Shown here in pieces: positions 8,788 through 17,431 of a DNA stretch of 64,000 nt; position 1 is the first letter of the stretch; every line of letters starts with the position of its first letter. The notes beneath the pieces are model-generated. The model ran no database searches, was not told where the DNA came from, and was given only the letters and a program-made list of their open reading frames with translations. The DNA is taken from assembly GCA_013215145.1 (NCBI GenBank), contig JABSRP010000002.1, positions 95,648 through 159,647 on the forward strand. Direction: 5' to 3'. Origin of the DNA: Pseudobacteriovorax sp. (GTDB lineage Bacteria; Bdellovibrionota_B; Oligoflexia; Oligoflexales; Oligoflexaceae). The position numbers and the translations under genes are program-made.

Positions 8788-10041
8788 TTATCTTGACATG
8801 GATTCTCTATGCTCAATTAACCATCTCATGCCTTCGTCCTTGGATCGCCACTGACCATTGCGATAGGATCGTTTCAGTTGGGTCAGAGCTTGGCCTAATT
8901 CGGGGCCTGGGATGAGGTTCAACTGGATCAAAACATCCTTAGACTCTATGGGGATTTTTGCCAGTCTCAGGCTTCGTTGTGTCTCCTCGAGCAACTGAAA
9001 ATCTCTAACAAGAGGCGTATGGATTGCCTCGATACAGCGCCAGTGAGGAATCACTGATTTTAGAAAAAAGCCGTTTTCTGCCGTTTCACAAAAATCGATT
9101 AGGTCCATTTTTTCCGCTGTCTCAATCGATGAGGCAGAGCCACTAGCTAAGAACTGCGAAGTGCCAATCAAACAACCAAGTTTAGTATGCTGCTTATTCG
9201 ACAGCTTTAAGCGCTTGGCAATTTGGGTCAGCTGTTCGTCGGCGTGAACCTGCTCTAGCATCAGTGCTAAGCGAGATAGATGCCTTTCGTGGCTGTCTTG
9301 CGATCTAACGAGTTGTTCGGATGTCAGCCTTTGGGCCTCGGGCAAAAAGATCTTAACGATTTGACTGTCAAACAGATGCAAAAGAGCCTGTTCAGGAGAT
9401 GTGGCAGCGAGAATCCCCATCAATTCCTGGGTAATGCGTTCTTGGCTAATGCGGGCTAATCCGGCACCCATTTCGGCAACCGCTGTGAGGGTTTGTTCAT
9501 TTGGTAGGCAGTCCATCCGCGCCCAGAAACGATAAAGCCTCATGATCCTCAGATAGTCTTCTCGTATCCGTTCCGTAGCATTGCCGACAAATTGTAGCTG
9601 CCTTCGGTCAAGATCTTGTTTGCCACCAAAGAAATCGTAGATGACGCCATGGCGATCTTCAAACATGGCATTCATCGTGAAATCCCGACGTGCAGCGTCC
9701 TCTTCGAAAGACTGCCCAAAACGAACAGTGGCATGACGTCCATCGGTTTCAATATCTTGTCTAAGGGTGGTGATCTCATAGGAGCCAAACTTTCCGATGA
9801 CAGAAACTGTACCGTGCTCGATTCCTGTGGGAATCACACGATAGCCTTTCTGCTTAAAAATGCGGCAGACCTCCTGCGGGTGTCCCACCGTTGCTATGTC
9901 AAAGTCTTTGGGAAGCTGATTTAAATAGCGATCACGCACGCACCCACCAGCAAACCGAGTCTCTAACTGGTTTTCCTCTTCTAGGATGGTCAATAAGACT
10001 AAGGCTTCTCGGTACTGTTGCTCAGTTTTGATCGCGCTCAC
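8788..10041 (-). CDS. CCA tRNA nucleotidyltransferase / poly(A) polymerase family
   Basis: This class II nucleotidyltransferase of about 417 residues has the CCA-adding signature: FAGGCVRD then LPKDFDIAT with the metal-binding Asp pair (DFD, about 46 and 48), RRDFTMNAM in the second motif, and REDYLRIMRLYRFWARM in the region that checks the nucleotide and holds the head domain. The role is adding or repairing the 3' CCA of tRNAs in the cytoplasm; separating this from poly(A) polymerase needs phylogeny. No HD phosphohydrolase motif is obvious. The start is taken as GTG at 10041, where AGGGG lies 5 bases upstream; a GTG at 10092 would add 17 residues but has no clear ribosome site. It appears to be a single-gene unit. 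Confidence 0.9.
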   Translation of the reverse strand: MSAIKTEQQYREALVLLTILEEENQLETRFAGGCVRDRYLNQLPKDFDIATVGHPQEVCRIFKQKGYRVIPTGIEHGTVSVIGKFGSYEITTLRQDIETDGRHATVRFGQSFEEDAARRDFTMNAMFEDRHGVIYDFFGGKQDLDRRQLQFVGNATERIREDYLRIMRLYRFWARMDCLPNEQTLTAVAEMGAGLARISQERITQELMGILAATSPEQALLHLFDSQIVKIFLPEAQRLTSEQLVRSQDSHERHLSRLALMLEQVHADEQLTQIAKRLKLSNKQHTKLGCLIGTSQFLASGSASSIETAEKMDLIDFCETAENGFFLKSVIPHWRCIEAIHTPLVRDFQLLEETQRSLRLAKIPIESKDVLIQLNLIPGPELGQALTQLKRSYRNGQWRSKDEGMRWLIEHRESMSR

Positions 10042-10653
10042 GCTCGCCCCTGTTTGGTTATTGTGAGTAAAATATAGGCAGATTTTTGACACTGCCGGCC
10101 TACATCATATCTGCTTCCTCAAAAACTTCCTACGCTTAGATATCTTGCTTATTTTTTGATCACCAGGCGGCTTTTTAAGTCATTTCAATCTAACAACAGT
10201 AACAATATCACTACTACTAATTCAAATATATCTACCAGCACCGTTTTTGTTATTGCTGATGAATTCCTTTTAATCACAAATGCTTACAAATTATGCAGAG
10301 ATCTTATGCGGGCAGGTATCCGCGATATATCGCGATCATTAAACAGGTGTTTTTTGTCTAATTCTGATCACTCAAATATATCAATGAATACAGTATGTTA
10401 CAGGCCTAATAGGGGTATAATGATCGCTGTATAGAGCTGTTTTTGGGTAGATTATGAGTGTTTTTGATCAAGTTTGACCACTATCTGAGGATTCTGCTTA
10501 ATATTTAAACAGAAAGACGAAGAGGATGACCTAGAAGGCGTTCTAAATAAAAAAACTACCCCCGGCGAAACTTGCTGCGGCCGCTCCAGGTAAATCGCTA
10601 GCTGCTTAAAATATGAACAGATTAACCGGGCGCTAAATACAGCAAAAACCTAG
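10042..10653. other. AT-rich intergenic region without a supported gene
   Basis: About 610 bases separate the CCA-enzyme start from the stop of the next minus-strand gene. The stretch is AT-rich and holds a perfect 14-base palindrome (10321-10334), two copies of TCAAATATATC (10222-10232, 10372-10382) and repeated TTTTTGATCA-like words (near 10155 and 10462). The one longer reading frame (10156-10434) is dominated by Asn, Thr and Ser codons expected from AT-rich DNA and has no ribosome site. No DnaA box cluster, tRNA or known RNA was recognised. Confidence 0.5.
10321..10334. promoter_or_regulatory. Perfect 14-base palindrome, operator-like
   Basis: CGCGATATATCGCG is its own reverse complement and sits in an otherwise AT-rich gap. 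Palindromes of this size and a central ATAT are typical binding sites for dimeric winged-helix or TetR-like repressors. No regulator gene is adjacent, so the binder is unknown. Confidence 0.45.
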
Positions 10654-11028
10654 TTAAGGCTCGTCACCTTGGGAGTCGGCCGAAACACTCTTATCAGCCG
10701 TGTGCATCGGTACGGGCGCACAGGAGTACATATAACCCTTGTGAACATTGATGACCTTACCAGCATCAAGTTCGTAGTAGACATGACTTGCGCCATGGTT
10801 GGCAGATGTATTGCGGATTTCGTTTTTGATCTCCCATCCGTAAAGAGCGCTTCCCGTCTCGCTGATACGATGCATCGAGATAAAACGGCAGTCATCTAAG
10901 AAGGCGGCTTTTTCCTCTAGCAGGACAACGGCTTCACCTTGCTCTGAGACGGTAACACAGCCATTCATCAGAGAGATGAGACACACGATAAAAACGATGC
11001 GTTGTAGGATCCATGCACACTGATACAT
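10654..11028 (-). CDS. DUF4156-like lipoprotein
   Basis: This 124-residue lipoprotein has a leader ending LMNGC (Cys24). The mature part matches the DUF4156 pattern: a first Cys in FLDDCRFIS, a segment IKNEIRNTSANHGASHVYYE similar to the family's N-rich helix and GAxxV strand, and a closing GYMYSC. The two mature Cys probably form a disulfide, as in related small envelope proteins. Function of the family is unknown; it acts at the inner or outer membrane. The ATG at 11028 is used because AGGAG lies 8 bases upstream and the signal peptide starts there; an in-frame ATG at 11088 adds 20 residues of poor fit. The gene is single and well separated. Confidence 0.7.
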   Translation of the reverse strand: MYQCAWILQRIVFIVCLISLMNGCVTVSEQGEAVVLLEEKAAFLDDCRFISMHRISETGSALYGWEIKNEIRNTSANHGASHVYYELDAGKVINVHKGYMYSCAPVPMHTADKSVSADSQGDEP

Positions 11029-11442
11029 TGGATGAACTCCTATGAAAAAACATGACCATAAAAGGGGTCTTCCTTTTGTTACTTGCAAAAGACGCTCCAG
11101 CCTTACCCTATGGGCGGGGCATGCGAGGAATAGACTTAAATAGGGATTATCTTTCGATCGTTCATACCAGCGCAGATCCTAAAGCGAAAAACAGTTTTGC
11201 AGGCGCGAAAAATATGCCTATTTTTTAGACATTTAAGCCTAAAGATTTGACGAGAAAACCTACAAGAAAATTTAACCCCTGTGTAAAAAATATACAAAAA
11301 GGCGGAAGGTATTGATTTCCTTGAAGTCAATCAGAACCGCAAAAACCCCAATATCCGCATGTCTTGTTGAAATTATTGGAATTATTTTTGCACTTTATCT
11401 GTATTATAATAAGAAGAATTAGAGACTAGATTGGGGTTATGT
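11029..11442. other. Intergenic region upstream of the cyanophycinase-like gene
   Basis: About 410 bases lie between two divergent genes. A perfect TATAAT (11405-11410) lies 33 bases before the downstream ATG. A minus-strand frame at 11136-11330 (64 codons) has no ribosome site and low-quality composition, so it is not called. Nothing else is recognised. Confidence 0.45.
11405..11410 (+). promoter_or_regulatory. -10 box candidate for the cyanophycinase-like gene
   Basis: A consensus TATAAT lies 33 bases upstream of the ATG at 11443. No good -35 box is seen at the standard 16-18 base spacing; TTGCAC is only 11 bases upstream. The promoter assignment rests on the -10 box and on position. Confidence 0.4.
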
Positions 11443-12576
11443 ATGCGCGTTTGCATTTTGTTTTGTCTTTCATTAACCATCGCATGGGCTTGCACACCGA
11501 AGCCGTCGCCATCACCCGATGCCCCTAAAACCCAAAATCCTCAGGATAATAATCAAGGCGATAAGGACACTGAACGACCACCAGTCGACGAGCCCGAAAC
11601 GCCAAAAGATCCTCCGCCACAGCAAGCCTTTGACGAATCCAAGCTAACAGATGCCGCCGTAGTTAATTTCACCTCAGGGTCAACGACCGATAAGGCCGTC
11701 AACCTAACAGCCGGTGCTGGCGGGCTACTACTTATGGGAGGGGGTTTGGATGTTGACGCGGCCTTCTCAAACAGAGTGAAAGCTCATTTTGCTAGTAGCG
11801 CCGCCATCGATGTCGTGGTTCTACGAACAACTGGCACCGATGGATATAACGACTACCTACTAGGACTGCTGGGAGCCAACTCGGTTCGAACGTTTGTCGC
11901 AGACTCCAAGGATAAGGCTAACAACCGTGAGCTATATCAAGCCTTAAAGGGTGCGGAATTTATTTGGCTGGCTGGCGGGGATCAGTCGGAGTACCACAGA
12001 TTCTGGACCGGCACGGCGATTCAGTTTTTCATTCAAGATCTCTATCAGCGCGGCGGCGTCGTCGGCGGAACCTCAGCTGGCATGGCAACCCTTTCGCCCA
12101 TTAGCTACAATCCAGATGGGGTAGCAGGTGCGATCACCGCAGAGGTCATTCCGGATTTTTGTCATGAAACCGTAAAGTTCACGGAAAACTTTTTTAGCAC
12201 TACGTTTCCTCAGTATCTAACGGATACCCACTTTGCCGAGAGGGATCGGCTAGGCCGGCTGGGAAACTTTCTAGGTCATCATCCAAACGTCACCCCCATT
12301 GGGATCGCCGCCGATGAAAACGCCTCTATTTTCCTCACCACTGATGGTCGTGGAGTTGTAGACGGGGCTGGATCTGTTTATATTTTAGACACAAAAGCGA
12401 TGGACGCCAGCGGCTCGGCCTGCGGCGGCGTTACCTCGGTAAAGAATATACAAAAAACCAAGCTAGTCTCAGGACAGGTTTTCAATGTGAAGACTGGTTT
12501 GACGGATGGGACGACGGAAGTGTTCTCTATCGATGGGGCGTTGGACCCGTCATACAACCCCGAGAATCCTTACTAA
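11443..12576 (+). CDS. Cyanophycinase-like peptidase S51 lipoprotein
   Basis: This 377-residue lipoprotein (Cys17 after IAWA) has a Pro/Asp-rich linker of about 45 residues and then a peptidase S51 fold. Visible family marks are GGLLLMGGGLDVD, a strand ending FIWLAGGDQSEY, the nucleophile elbow GGTSAGMA (Ser211), and DTHFAERDRLGRL, the cyanophycinase helix. The family splits cyanophycin (multi-L-arginyl-poly-L-aspartate) into beta-Asp-Arg dipeptides. An extracytoplasmic, lipid-anchored copy suggests scavenging of cyanophycin or related peptides released by other cells. The ATG at 11443 has GGGG 6 bases upstream and is preferred to TTG at 11431. It is monocistronic and is followed by a large inverted repeat. 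Confidence 0.87.
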   Translation: MRVCILFCLSLTIAWACTPKPSPSPDAPKTQNPQDNNQGDKDTERPPVDEPETPKDPPPQQAFDESKLTDAAVVNFTSGSTTDKAVNLTAGAGGLLLMGGGLDVDAAFSNRVKAHFASSAAIDVVVLRTTGTDGYNDYLLGLLGANSVRTFVADSKDKANNRELYQALKGAEFIWLAGGDQSEYHRFWTGTAIQFFIQDLYQRGGVVGGTSAGMATLSPISYNPDGVAGAITAEVIPDFCHETVKFTENFFSTTFPQYLTDTHFAERDRLGRLGNFLGHHPNVTPIGIAADENASIFLTTDGRGVVDGAGSVYILDTKAMDASGSACGGVTSVKNIQKTKLVSGQVFNVKTGLTDGTTEVFSIDGALDPSYNPENPY

Positions 12577-12578
12577 GA

Positions 12579-12703
12579 GAAGAAGCCGAAAAACTCGAAG
12601 ATATCTGCGTTATCAACGACCTTCGCCATCCTCACTTACTGGTGTAAGCTGCGGTGGCTCAGATAGTTCATGCCTTGATCTCTTCGAGTTTTTCGGTTTC
12701 TTC
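12579..12703. repeat. Long imperfect inverted repeat with nested hairpin
   Basis: The left arm at 12579-12601 (reads GAAGAAGCCGAAAAACTC then GAAGA) and the right arm at 12681-12703 are reverse complements over 23 bases with one mismatch, separated by 79 bases. A small hairpin, CTTAC (12635-12639) with GTAAG (12644-12648), sits near the middle. It begins right after the cyanophycinase-like stop. It could be a structured 3' end, a non-coding RNA or a degenerate element; no T run directly follows. Confidence 0.7.
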
Positions 12704-12751
12704 TTTCCGGACTTGTTTTTCGCTATTAAAACAGTCTTCGTCTAATTATTA

Positions 12752-12994
12752 TTACTTATATAAACGCTTGAATGTGTTAGAGCCAATGATGAGCAATAAC
12801 ATTACGAAAACAGAGACATGTATGAGGTTGTAAACGTTCTCATCATTCTTGTTGGCGAAAATACTTTGAGAATTAGCAAGCGGTAAGTAAATTGCCTTAT
12901 AAATCGGTTTGTAGAGCAAATACAGTATTGCGCCTGATAAACAAGCCTTGTCCGCAGAATAGAATTTAATGTCGCTTGTTGATCTATTTATCAT
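12752..12994 (-). CDS. Small membrane protein, unknown
   Basis: This 80-residue protein has a strong C-terminal membrane helix (about VSVFVMLLLIIGSN, 60-73) and a weaker hydrophobic stretch around CLSGAILYLLYKPIY (18-32). The ATG at 12994 has AAGGA 6 bases upstream, which is the main reason to accept such a short frame. No family is recognised. It converges with the inverted repeat behind the cyanophycinase-like gene and lies between two unrelated genes, so context gives no hint of a role. Confidence 0.5.
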   Translation of the reverse strand: MINRSTSDIKFYSADKACLSGAILYLLYKPIYKAIYLPLANSQSIFANKNDENVYNLIHVSVFVMLLLIIGSNTFKRLYK

Positions 12995-13055
12995 ACTTTT
13001 CCTTAACGAATTCTAGAAATGGAATCTCACTGCATAGTATAGCGGCTTGCATGGA

Positions 13056-13658
13056 TCATCTTTGACGCTCATTAGAGCATGCATTCAACATGGTATCCAC
13101 CCATTGCGTCGCTCGGGTTTGCCCCAAGGAGTTGGATAGCTCTTTGATCTGCTGCCCCTTTATCTGAGACCCTAATACCATACCCTTTGTCCCGGTTAAA
13201 GTCGAAAGAATGACTCCCTCGATTATGTTTGGTTCTTCTGTTTCTTTCCATCGGACACCAATGGCCGCCATAGCGTCCCGCAGCCAAGGAGTCCTGCTGG
13301 AAATCTTTCCTTTGTGGATTTTACCTTCCGCAAACCACTGCGGAATCTTAGGCGAACGATTTTTTGTGGATTTAATGATGTACCAGCTTGTTTGATTGTT
13401 TTCGTGGCACAGTAAAATGATATCTGACGCCTCAGTGACACTGTGAAATTGAAAAAAGGAAAACGATGCTCTCGCCAGGTCATCACCTCGATAAACATAT
13501 CCTCCGGCTCTTACGGAAAGACCAGGAAGAGACGCGCCCGCCAACAGATAGGCAGCTTGGACACTATAAGCTTTCTTTTCCGAACATGATAATGGCAGGA
13601 GCAATAGAATCGTAAGCCCTAGGATTCGGATGCCTCTTAAAGGTAGAAATTTGATCAC
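13056..13658 (-). CDS. Lipoprotein of unknown function downstream of the Ser/Thr kinase
   Basis: This protein of about 200 residues has a hydrophobic leader ending in the lipobox LPLSC. The mature part includes a compact segment with SFFQFHSVTEASDIILLCH and a later IIEGVILSTLTGTKGMVLG; no known domain is recognised. The start is uncertain. GTG at 13658 has GGAG 4 bases upstream, while an in-frame GTG at 13679 adds seven residues with no good ribosome site. The gene begins about 60 bases after the stop of the kinase-TPR gene on the same strand and could be co-transcribed, which would make it a partner or target of that kinase. This link is inference only. Confidence 0.65.
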   Translation of the reverse strand: MIKFLPLRGIRILGLTILLLLPLSCSEKKAYSVQAAYLLAGASLPGLSVRAGGYVYRGDDLARASFSFFQFHSVTEASDIILLCHENNQTSWYIIKSTKNRSPKIPQWFAEGKIHKGKISSRTPWLRDAMAAIGVRWKETEEPNIIEGVILSTLTGTKGMVLGSQIKGQQIKELSNSLGQTRATQWVDTMLNACSNERQR

Positions 13659-13716
13659 TTGTCTCCAGATGCAAATCACTTGTAGGTTTATCTAGCCCCC
13701 TTGGCACTTACACGCC

Positions 13717-16137
13717 CTATTTCTTAGTTTGGATTTTTGACAACTCCCTTTCAGCCCTTTCTTTAATGCTCTTTGAAGGATGGGAAAGCCCACTATTTAT
13801 AGATAGAGCCTTCTCCAAGTACTCTCGAGATTCTTGATAGCGTCCCATCTGAGAAAGAGTCCTGCCGATCAAAATGTAGTTTCCAGCCACCTCTTTTGAC
13901 GATTCTCCATAGGCTTTGCGGTCGATCTCTAGTCCTTTTCTGAAGTATTCTATCGCTTGCTTAAAGTTTCCCAACCTGTGATGAGTATCTCCCAGATTTA
14001 GATACTTTATTCCAATATTGATATCAAAAGGGTCGCGATATCGCAGTTCAATATTTATCCCTTTATTGAGGTACTCTATGGCCTTTTTATGCCTTCCTTG
14101 CCGGTTTAAAATGGCTGCCATATTGTTATATCTTGTGGCAAGACCAATGTACTCCTCGCCAAATAGTTTTAACTCCAAGGTGATAGCTCTTCCAAGAAGT
14201 TGAACTGCCTTGTCAATGTCTTGCAGGTGGATATATATCAAAGCTTGCTCGTTATAGATAATCCCTAGTTCGGGTGATTCTCCTCCCAGTATTGTTTCGA
14301 CTATCGCTTCGACTTCGGTATAGATTTTAATGGCTTCCTTAAACCTTTCTTGTTGTATATAGTTATCTGCGATACTCATTTTTACTTTAGATAGTTTTAA
14401 CTCATGATCATCTAAATCTCTATCTAAGATACCCTTCAGTGCTTCAAGTAAATCTAAAGATTTTTTATACTCACCTTTGAATCTATAGTATTCAGCAAGT
14501 CCGAGAAAAATATCATAAGTAACTCTTTTATCATCTGGATTAGTTGATCGGTGGATCTGCTCCGCCTTGCTAAAAGACTTCAATGAGTCCTCATATTTAG
14601 ATTGAATCTGTTCAACCTCACCTCGAACAGTCAAAATGTCAATTTCTAAACACGATTTACAAGTTGATATACCACTAGGAATCTTTACAAGGCTGTTCTG
14701 AGCCTGAATTAGAGTATTAATACTATCTTTTGGAAGACCCAACTCTTTCTCTGCTTTTGCTCGGATCACCAAGGCTTCAATTTTTGATCCATCGATACTC
14801 TTATTTGTTTTATTGGTCAGGAGAGATTCTATGATATTAATAGCCGAGTCATATTCGGCAAAATCAAATTGCACCTGTGCCATGGATAACATGATCTGTG
14901 CCCGAAGCTTAGGCTGTTGCGGGAATATAGTATCCAATTCATTTGCCTTAAGCTTAATCAGATCCTTCGCCAAAATTGGCTTTCCCTTACGGACCTCTAG
15001 GCTAACAGGTTCGAATATACTTTGAAAAAACTTACTAGTTTCTTGACTCGAGCGGAGCTGCTCTTCCGTATTCTTAAAGTCCCTGTAGATGAGACTTATC
15101 TGTAAAACGGCAAGTAAGAAGGCGAATGCACATACCATAGAGGTAAATTTATTTCTTAGGATGAGTTTTTTGCCAACGTAAACTAGTGAGTCCCCCTGGG
15201 CTGTCACTGGCTTTCCACCCAAAAATCGTTCGAGATCCTCCCTAAACTCATCGACGGAAAGGTATCGCCTTTCTGCTTCCTTTCTGAGCGCCTTCAAGGT
15301 GACTTTATCCAAATCACCTTCTATTAACTTGCGACGGACTCTGTGCTTACGCAATTCCAGATTTTTGGAAGCTGACGCTGGACTTCCCGGGACTTGGGTT
15401 TCTTCCAGCTGATCAATATGAGTCACCATCTCACTAGGATTTTTTGGTGTCTCTGCGATAATATAGTTGGCTAATTCCATATCCGATTTTGCATCGGGAA
15501 AAATTCTAGATCCTGTGAGAAGTTCATAGAGAAGCACCCCTAGAGAGTAGATATCGCTTCCAGTCGTCAAGTTTTTTGCCGTGAGTTGCTCGGGGCTCGC
15601 ATAGCGTGGAGTAAATGGGTTTGCTAAAGTCGGGTTGATTTCAGTACCATCTCCAGAGTCAATCATTTTTGCGATTCCAAAATCCAGCACTTTTACATCA
15701 CCCTGAGTATCCACGAGTATATTACTGGGCTTTAGATCACGATGGATAATAAAGTTTCTATGGGCAAAGCTTACGGCATCACAAACCTTGATAAACAGAT
15801 GAATGATCTCTTCGACGGTCAAATTTTTACTTTTGCAGTAAGTGGCGATATCGACTCCATCGACAAACTCCATGACGATATAAGGGGACCCTTTGAGCTT
15901 ATCGATTCCGGCATCTATGAGCCTAGATATCGAAGGATGCTCGAGTTTCGCCAGTATCTTTTGTTCACTGACAAATCGAGATCGAGCGGCATCGTCGAGA
16001 CGGTCTGCTCGAATGAGTTTGATCGCGACATTTTTCTCAAACATCCCATCTGACCGCATTGCAAGGTGAACCTCACCCATGTTGCCGCTGCCGATACGCC
16101 GTGTTAGCCTGTACGGACCAATGGTAGTCTCAGACAT
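13717..16137 (-). CDS. Membrane Ser/Thr protein kinase with TPR sensor region
   Basis: This 806-residue protein has an N-terminal eukaryotic-like kinase domain (about 8-300): glycine loop RIGSGNMGEVHLA, VAIKLI with the ATP-binding Lys, HRDLKPSNILVD catalytic loop, LDFGIAKM (the DFG motif) and YASPEQL in the activation region, so all key residues are present. A single membrane helix (about 335-355, MVCAFAFLLAVLQISLIY) follows. The remaining 450 residues, predicted extracytoplasmic, are tandem TPR-like repeats (for example AIEYLNKGINIEL, AIEYFRKGLEID, SREYLEKALSIN). The layout is like receptor kinases of myxobacteria and Bdellovibrionota: an outside TPR domain senses a ligand or protein and the inside kinase signals. 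It leads a possible two-gene unit with the lipoprotein at 13056-13658. No phosphatase is nearby. Confidence 0.92.
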   Translation of the reverse strand: MSETTIGPYRLTRRIGSGNMGEVHLAMRSDGMFEKNVAIKLIRADRLDDAARSRFVSEQKILAKLEHPSISRLIDAGIDKLKGSPYIVMEFVDGVDIATYCKSKNLTVEEIIHLFIKVCDAVSFAHRNFIIHRDLKPSNILVDTQGDVKVLDFGIAKMIDSGDGTEINPTLANPFTPRYASPEQLTAKNLTTGSDIYSLGVLLYELLTGSRIFPDAKSDMELANYIIAETPKNPSEMVTHIDQLEETQVPGSPASASKNLELRKHRVRRKLIEGDLDKVTLKALRKEAERRYLSVDEFREDLERFLGGKPVTAQGDSLVYVGKKLILRNKFTSMVCAFAFLLAVLQISLIYRDFKNTEEQLRSSQETSKFFQSIFEPVSLEVRKGKPILAKDLIKLKANELDTIFPQQPKLRAQIMLSMAQVQFDFAEYDSAINIIESLLTNKTNKSIDGSKIEALVIRAKAEKELGLPKDSINTLIQAQNSLVKIPSGISTCKSCLEIDILTVRGEVEQIQSKYEDSLKSFSKAEQIHRSTNPDDKRVTYDIFLGLAEYYRFKGEYKKSLDLLEALKGILDRDLDDHELKLSKVKMSIADNYIQQERFKEAIKIYTEVEAIVETILGGESPELGIIYNEQALIYIHLQDIDKAVQLLGRAITLELKLFGEEYIGLATRYNNMAAILNRQGRHKKAIEYLNKGINIELRYRDPFDINIGIKYLNLGDTHHRLGNFKQAIEYFRKGLEIDRKAYGESSKEVAGNYILIGRTLSQMGRYQESREYLEKALSINSGLSHPSKSIKERAERELSKIQTKK

Positions 16138-16416
16138 GTAATTGATATCTCGCAGTTAATTAATTATTGACGGATGGTTAATCGGAAATTTGTTGTTCAC
16201 GACCTAGGAAGGTTTTACTGGGCTGAAACTGGTCCTATTAATTGTTGATAAGGCCGATGGAGGGCTGTAACTAACTAAAATGTACGCTAAAAAAACACCC
16301 ACACGACCTGGATTACGTAAACTTCCCAATCAGAGCGTCTTGAGTCAATGAGATCTTAACATATGAAATAGAAGAAGTTATTTGGGCACTGTTGTCATGT
16401 CGAATAGTATCCACAT

Positions 16417-17286
16417 TTAATGGGACCAGTTTACAAACTCCACCGCCAGCCTGCGAAACCGTTCAGGATCCTCCAAATGAGGAAAATGCCCCTGGTCCTC
16501 GAAGTGCTCAAAGGAGTACGGCGCCTTAATCCCTTTTTTCAGCCGAAAGAAATGACCAATATCGACTGCTCGGTCTTTACCGCCGGCAACTGCCAGCGTT
16601 GGCACCGTGATAGGTTTGCGCATCAATCGGTAACACTCATGGAAGCGTTTTTTGTGAATAAGAAAAAGATTGCGATAGTAACTTAACGCAGCCTTACGCG
16701 CAGCCACAGGCTTTAGCGCTGCTTTGGTATCTGTAAATACTTGCTGATAATCCCATTTTGGCGACCAAAGCCTGAGAAATATCTCGAATAACGCACCGTC
16801 CTTCAGACCAAAACTCCAAACGGGGAGCTTGGGTACACTCAAAAATAAGAAATACCACGATTTCAGAAACTGAATCGGTGACGGAATCAAAGAGTTAAAG
16901 GGAGGAAACCCGATGAGGATCATCTTTTCCACTGTCTCTGCGTACTGTATGGAATACGCAGACACCACTGCAGAACCCCAGTCGTGTCCGACGAGTATCA
17001 CTCGATCAAAACCCAGTTTAGTCACGAGGGACTTAAGATCTCTTGCCACGCTATCGACATAAAAGTCTTTGTCGTTGTGCCCTGCGCTAGGGCCATAGCC
17101 TTTAAGGTAGGGGCAAATAACACGAAAGCCTTGCTTACCGAAGGACGTTGCCAGGCTTTCAAAAGATTGAGGACTGTCTGGAAATCCATGTAGGCACAGG
17201 ATCAAAGTCTTAGAACTTTGGCATTTAGGTCTAAAATCAAGATAGGATACCGTATTATTCCCAATGACTTCCGACTGTATATTCAT
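16417..17286 (-). CDS. Alpha/beta hydrolase, epoxide hydrolase-like
   Basis: This 289-residue cytoplasmic alpha/beta hydrolase has LHGFPDSPQ (HGxP oxyanion motif), nucleophile elbow VGHDWGSA with Asp as nucleophile, and FEDQGHFPHLEDPERF with the catalytic His near the end. The Asp nucleophile with a Trp next to it is typical of epoxide hydrolases and haloalkane dehalogenases rather than lipases. A cap domain fits residues about 130-220. It probably hydrolyses epoxides, though the substrate is unknown. The ATG at 17286 begins MNIQSEVIG. It is divergent from the PF10118 gene with 145 bases between, which should hold both promoters. Confidence 0.88.
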   Translation of the reverse strand: MNIQSEVIGNNTVSYLDFRPKCQSSKTLILCLHGFPDSPQSFESLATSFGKQGFRVICPYLKGYGPSAGHNDKDFYVDSVARDLKSLVTKLGFDRVILVGHDWGSAVVSAYSIQYAETVEKMILIGFPPFNSLIPSPIQFLKSWYFLFLSVPKLPVWSFGLKDGALFEIFLRLWSPKWDYQQVFTDTKAALKPVAARKAALSYYRNLFLIHKKRFHECYRLMRKPITVPTLAVAGGKDRAVDIGHFFRLKKGIKAPYSFEHFEDQGHFPHLEDPERFRRLAVEFVNWSH

Positions 17287-17431
17287 CCTAACCTACTGTA
17301 ATAACGCATATATAAAAATCAATTTGACTAGTTGTCAATATGCACGCACCAATGGTATACCATATTTAGTAAGGTTTTCCACCTAGATAATATAAACAGA
17401 TGTTCAAACTGAAACTAAGGAAAGACGCCAG

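Noticed and set aside
10156..10434. 92-codon frame on the plus strand in the AT-rich gap
   Set aside because: No ribosome site; Asn/Thr/Ser runs follow from AT-rich low-complexity DNA (for example SNNSNNITTTNSN); no protein-like domain.
10042..10653. Possible replication origin
   Set aside because: No cluster of TTATCCACA-like DnaA boxes, and no dnaA, dnaN or parAB next to it.
11136..11330. 64-codon minus-strand frame
   Set aside because: No ribosome site and unlikely composition (Phe, Arg and Lys rich).
12506..12745. 79-codon plus-strand frame over the long inverted repeat
   Set aside because: Starts inside the cyanophycinase-like gene and is Arg/Ser/Phe-rich, as expected from reading through the inverted repeat.
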